This document shows positions 56,001-62,000 of a DNA stretch of 64,000 nt, in pieces; within the stretch, counting starts at the first letter, position 1; each line of letters starts with the position of its first letter. The stretch is from Pisaster brevispinus. Taxonomy: Eukaryota > Echinodermata > Asteroidea > Forcipulatida > Asteriidae. A program made the translations under genes and the position numbers. The DNA is taken from assembly GCA_023634235.1 (NCBI GenBank), contig JAMKCF010000006.1, forward strand, positions 12,008,647 through 12,072,646, read 5' to 3'. The notes below the pieces were generated by a model that saw only the letters and a program-made list of their open reading frames with translations, was not told the DNA's origin and made no database searches.

Positions 56001-59000
56001 AGTGCTGTAGTAGGCCCACTTGTACTCGGTACTCGAGAACTACCCGAGTACCGTTGTAATGGTACTCGTATCCGTACTTGGCTAGGAAAGTACTCGTACT
56101 TGAAGTCGATACTAGACATTAGATATCATAACATGTACTCGAAGCCCTGTACACGACACTCTACTGAAAGTTTACTTGGACTCGGTTCCAAGTACTCACG
56201 GTCAAAATACGGGGGTTTTATTTATTTTGCGTCAATGTAAATTTAAGCCTTTACTATCCAAGGAAAAAAAGAAGAAAGCTTTGAAAAAGTTATAATTGAA
56301 GTTGTCTTTGATGTATTCATGTAAAGATGGTTATCGTAAGAGTAACACATTGTCACAAGTTAGTCAGAAAACAAGTAAATACTTGTTGAAACATAATATT
56401 GCAGTATTTTTCTTTACCAAAAAATTGTTCTCGTACTTTAAAAAGTACTCGTACTCGTACTTGTACTTGTACCTGTACTTTACAAAGTACTCATACGCAT
56501 ATTTGGACTCATACTTGTACATTACAAAGTTATCGGACTCATACTCGGACTCGTACTTGTACTTTCAAAGTACTCACACTCGTACTCATACTCGGACTCT
56601 TATTTGTACTTTACAAAGTATTCGAACTCGTACTCAGACTCGTATGTGTACTTTACAAAGTACTCATACGCATACTCGGACTCGTACTTGTACTTAACAA
56701 AGTATTTGTACTGATACTCAGACTCGTCTTGTACTTACACAGTACTCGTACTCGAACTCGTACTTTACAAAATACTCGGACTCATACTCGTTTTCTCGGA
56801 CTCGTACTCACACTGGTATCAAACTTTACAAAGCACTCTTGCTCGTACGAGGTTTCGTACTTTACAAAGCACTCTTACTCAGACACGTTGTTGAGCTCGG
56901 TACTTGGATATCAGAATACTCAGTGCTCGGCCGCCATACACTCGGCAGTACTTGTCGACTGAAAAGTACTTGACTTCAAAACTGGGTTTGGAGTGACTAC
57001 TCTATGTACTGACAATCCTTTGAACGGCTGCAATTCGTGGAAACTTACAAATAGTGACCTTAAAGTTGTGTTTGTTTGGTCTATGTCCGCAAGGTTTTGT
57101 TGAGGGTTTGAAAATTTGACAGATTGAACCAAGTAAGGCCGATTTGACCAACACATGCAGTACTGGCACACACTTCTGTCGCCTCTTGAACCCGGTGTGT
57201 TATATTCCGCCCTGTGTTTATACAACTTGGTTGTATGTACAGTTCACTGAGTATATATGACCATAGCTCTACTAATTTGAACTGCCAGCTTACGGCTATA
57301 GTGATAGATGACTGACAGATGAGGCTAGGCGGTTGACTCATCTCCTCGCATCTGTCCAAATTGACCTAGTTTTTTGTAGGAAACTGACGAGCTAACCGCA
57401 ACGACGACAAACACTGCTCAACCTCCTTGCTAATAATAAATAATAAAACCTCAAATTAAAAATATAGAGGGGCTCCGGGGCTAGATTCAGTTTTGTGATG
57501 CACTCATTTTTCATTACATAGAGTCCTACTGGAAATGGAAAACAAACCACTAGTCTCTAGCCTTGCGAAAAAATGGTGTGAAAGCAAATGTGTTTGATAC
57601 CCTTCAAATGCAATTTTGGTGAATAAAATATAAAAACATTTCAAACATATTCAAAAATTGTTTTTGACCGATATTTTGTTTAATCCGGAGATACACTCTG
57701 TCCAGTGCATAATGCGACTGAGATAAATTATGAGTACATTTTTTTAAAATATTTTTTCGGACGAAAAATGAACTGTTTTAAAACATATTTAAAAATCTAC
57801 ATTAAGAAATGTATTAGTCAATGCGTTTTGAAAGATAATTTTATATACAAAACAGGGAGGTGTTTGGGTTTTTTTGGTTTATTAATATTTATTGATTTGA
57901 GAGAATACTTGACTATTGTTTGTGTTGGGTTGATTTTATTGTTGTATAATATATATATTTACTTTTGCAGGAGTCAGTCTCCGTTGTCACAGCTGTATGG
58001 TTCAAAGGCCACCATGGAGTACCACCATTTCAACCACACTGTTATGATACTCAGTAGCCAGGTGAGTATAGTTTTGTTTGTTAAACTGGCAATTATAGAA
58101 ACAAAAAGTATATAGGAGAATAGCCTTTCTAAGCCACTTTATAATGCCATTATTTAGACCACACTGTTGTGAAGCCGGGTGTCAAAACATGCCTCAGTAT
58201 AAGCAGCTTGGCATATGGATGTTTTTGTCGTGTTGGAAATTGAGAGAAGGGGGGAAAGGGAACTGAAGGGGAACCGAAATCTACAAAATTCTGGGTCAGA
58301 TCACCTGCAGCTGAGAGAACGTGTATTTTTTATAAAGCGTTAAAGCATAACATGTTTCAGCATTTCATAACATAATTAAATCCTACATACAACCGAATTT
58401 GAACTTAATGTGATCTTGTTGTCATGCCAAACAGGGCCACAACATTTTCGGTAACATGGCAGCGGAGCAGTACAGTGAAGTCATGAACGTCCTCAAGCAT
58501 GCGATTCTAGCCACGGACTTGGCTCTTCACTTCAAGTAAGTCTGATAACCTCGCAGAACTTTAAACTATTGCAGCACATTTGTGCAAAATTAAACTGGAC
58601 GAGAAAATAGAATTAGCTGATGGAAACTGCTTCCCAACCAATAGGACCTGTGGTGTAAATGCACCTCACAAATATTTAATGATCTGACGTATCAAGCGGA
58701 TAGAAGAGTCTTTCTCGAAGGTTAATGACAAAACAACACATACATACAAGCCTGTACAAGTATACTAGGGTAACAGAAGCAGTCAAGTTGTCCTTTAGTG
58801 AAAAAAAACCCGATACAAACAATAAAATCCCGATACATTTAACCCGATTAATTCTTTGAAGCTCTAGCGGCTCTGCAGCTCTAGAAAATCGGCCTTGTTT
58901 GAAGATTTTAAAGACACAATACAACATTTCTTAGCACAGGAGTAAAACACACTTGTCTGGTTGGAATTTTACAAATCATTTTATGTGTCAAATGATTGAT

Positions 59001-62000
59001 TGTTATTTGTTTTGTTTTTCCCTTTTCTATCAGAGTAAGGGGACAGTTCTTTGAATTGGTGAGGTCGGGAAAACAGAACTGGCGTAACATTCAACACAAG
59101 GAATTGCTCAGGTAACGAACTTAAAGTGCAGAATTAATGTAGATTATTGAGATGTCAAAGAATACATGTGTGTTGTCTTGTCTGTGTAATATGTAGATAA
59201 GCCTATTATTGGTTCTTGGTTACTGTGTTTTGTCCATTTCGAGCTCGTTACGTTATGCATCCCAATGTCGACAGCTATCATGTGCGAAAGCCCATTTATG
59301 CCATCAAAAGTAATAAATCTTGTCGCCCCAAAAAAAGACTTGCCAATACACAAGATTTGCTAAACATAGACTTCCAAAAAACAAGACTCGCAAAACATGT
59401 ACTTGCTAAAAACAACACTTGCAAAACATACACTCGAACAAACCAAAATTCGCCAGACATAATACACTTGCAAAAAAACAATTTGTATTTTCGATGGCAC
59501 TAATGGGCTGTCGTAATCATACAATGCAACTAACGTAAAATACCTTTGTTTCACTCATCTTCATCGAAAACTGCAGTAGCATTTAAAGGAGAAAAGATCA
59601 ATACGTCAATAATTATAAGTCATAACTATGACTTAGCTCATTATTATGAACTAGCATTGCCCAAACTGTACGTTTTCCTACACTGACAAAGTCATAATTG
59701 TGACTTGTGCCAATTAGCTTAAGTCATATTTTTGACATATTTTATATAAATCATATTAATGAGATTTATCTCATGTATGTACGTAGGGAACGCAAGTGCG
59801 CCCTCAATCTTTCTTTTGGCACCTCAAGTCTTTTTGGTTTTTTGCTGGAGTTTGTATGAGACACACACCCACATTGCACAGTTTAGTCTTTACTTCTCGC
59901 CACGCTATGTCTGATCATGGCTAAGGCAATGCTATCTTAAACTCTGGTTGTATTTGTGTAGGCGTATTTGTCAGAGACCCCCCAGGAATGGGTTTTTTCG
60001 GTTGCCGTTTAATACTGCTGGTTTTCACCGAGTGATTTTTTTTTTTTAGTTGAGGATTGAATTGAGTTAATCCTAGATTCTCGTCATCCAGTGAATTATT
60101 ATTTGTTTTTGTCTCCAAGTGCTCGTCCCCTTTCAATAAAGAACCGACCTCCCTCCCACATCCCCACATAAATACGTCATAACTATGACTTGCATTTAGT
60201 CATAATGTCAATGTCCCTTAAACGCTTCCCTTAGAAAACGGTTCGATTACTAACATTATTGTCTTTGCATAAACTGCGTAAAGTCATGGTACAGAAATCT
60301 ACTTTCATTCTTTATAGGGGAATGGTGATGACAGCATGTGATGTTGCAGCCAGCACTAAGCCATGGAGAATACAACATAAGGTGAGAGGTTATTTTATGA
60401 AGTATAATTACAACCAACTGAAGAGCAGTCATCACATTTGGTGTTCAACTGAAGAAAACGTATGTTCTGTATCCAGTAAGAAAATATTCATCATTTACTC
60501 AGACGCAAATGTCATTATTAAGGTGGAGTCAAGTTTGAGAAAGTCACGCCTTCCATTGTGGTCATTTTCAATTGGTAAATACATGGTTCCAACTTTTTAC
60601 ATTGGTTTACTTCAACCGTTCCAGTTGAGGGATTTATTACCTAGTGACAATATGAGAAGTGACATATGCAAGTAAAACTTAAGAGTACAACCGATCTCTT
60701 CGGGAGCAATGTTGGTACGATCACGACGTTTCGATCAGTTAACTCTGATTGTCTTCAGGAGAACAATTTCAAGGTTTTATATTAATCAGAAAGCTAACTA
60801 CTAAATACCGGTACACACTGAAGAATCATTACATCAATGCACAAATTGACGATTTTACTGACATTTTGAATGGTTCTGTTCCCAGATTGCAGAGTTGGTA
60901 ACTAGTGAATTCTTTGATCAAGGAGACAAAGAAAGAAATGAACTAAAGATAGAGCCAGCGGTAAGTTCCTCATAAAGTGAATCTTTGTCCCGAAAAAAGA
61001 GTTGGAAATGATCGATTTCTTGTCTTGTCAAATGAAAACCGTACAAATTTGTCATATTCTACACTTTTTCTGCCACCACACTTCTATAAAAACACCAGAA
61101 ACTTCGGGGAAAATCACTTTTTAAATGCTATATACAGACATTGCTATTTTTTTAGGAACAGTCGTACTTTTTTGTTCTGGGAAGTTGCCAATCACAAGGC
61201 CCTAAAACAGGTCACTTCAGGTGAGAGCTAGGAAAGGGGAAAGGGGGATAAAAGAAGAGGAAGTCACAGAGTTGAAAATTGCCATTGGTACAGACTTTAG
61301 GAGACAGGGAAGTAGGTACCGGTAGTAAGGCAGTACTTGGGAAGAAGTTTGATGAGCTCCACCGAGTATTAGCTTTAGAAAATGCTTCTTTATATTTTAT
61401 ATGCTGATATTCAACTTGTGAAAATCATTAACAAGAAGTTTACACTGAATTGATTTTAAGCTGTTGGTGTTTGTATTAAGGCAAACTTCAATGAGTTGAA
61501 CAAATTTCTCTGCTTATGACTTCAAATGATTTGTGTGGGTCTTCAAATGATGCAATTCCTTCCTCGACAGTATTTTAGACTGAAATTATGAACCCTTGAG
61601 GATCAATACTGCAGTAGGCCTCAACCGTGCGTTTCGGATTTGAAACTAATCAAGTTTTATTTGCGATACTCATAACCAATCCTCTACTTTGTTTGTAAAT
61701 ACATGTACTAAAAGTTGAGTTATTTTTTGGATGTTTTTCATTTCATCAGTCGATGTTTGATCGGAACAGAAAGGACGAGTTACCGCAGATGCAGCTAGGA
61801 TTCATCGACGGAGTTTGTCTGCCACTCTATGAGGTCAGAACGCTCTGCTCAATCGAGCAAGATGTGTTTGTCGGGGATTAATCACTTAAATACTTTTATG
61901 TGGTAAACTTATATAAATTTCACCCAGGAAACTTACCGAGTCCAATGGGTATTTTTACCTGTCACCTTCTGCCCAGGTAAACTAACCTGGTCAAACTAAC

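Larger units (their letters stand above)
55349..57970 (+). other. Intron w8, about 2.6 kb
   Basis: Contains the MITE at 55416-55564 and the GTACTC array at 56020-56960. 57000-57960 is AT-rich with nothing recognised beyond T-runs and the pyrimidine tract before 57971. Confidence 0.65.

Noticed and set aside
56399..56962. 187-codon open frame in the GTACTC array
   Set aside because: Low-complexity TRTRTCT strings from a satellite; no non-repeat coding evidence.
58676..58927. Minus-strand frame in intron w10
   Set aside because: AT-rich chance frame; the intron has clear splice sites on the opposite strand.
59034..59035. Second AG just after the exon w11 acceptor
   Set aside because: Using it would shift the frame; the first AG restores Lys-418 and the family sequence.
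60259..60675. Separate 138-codon gene
   Set aside because: It is exon w12 read through its donor into the following intron.
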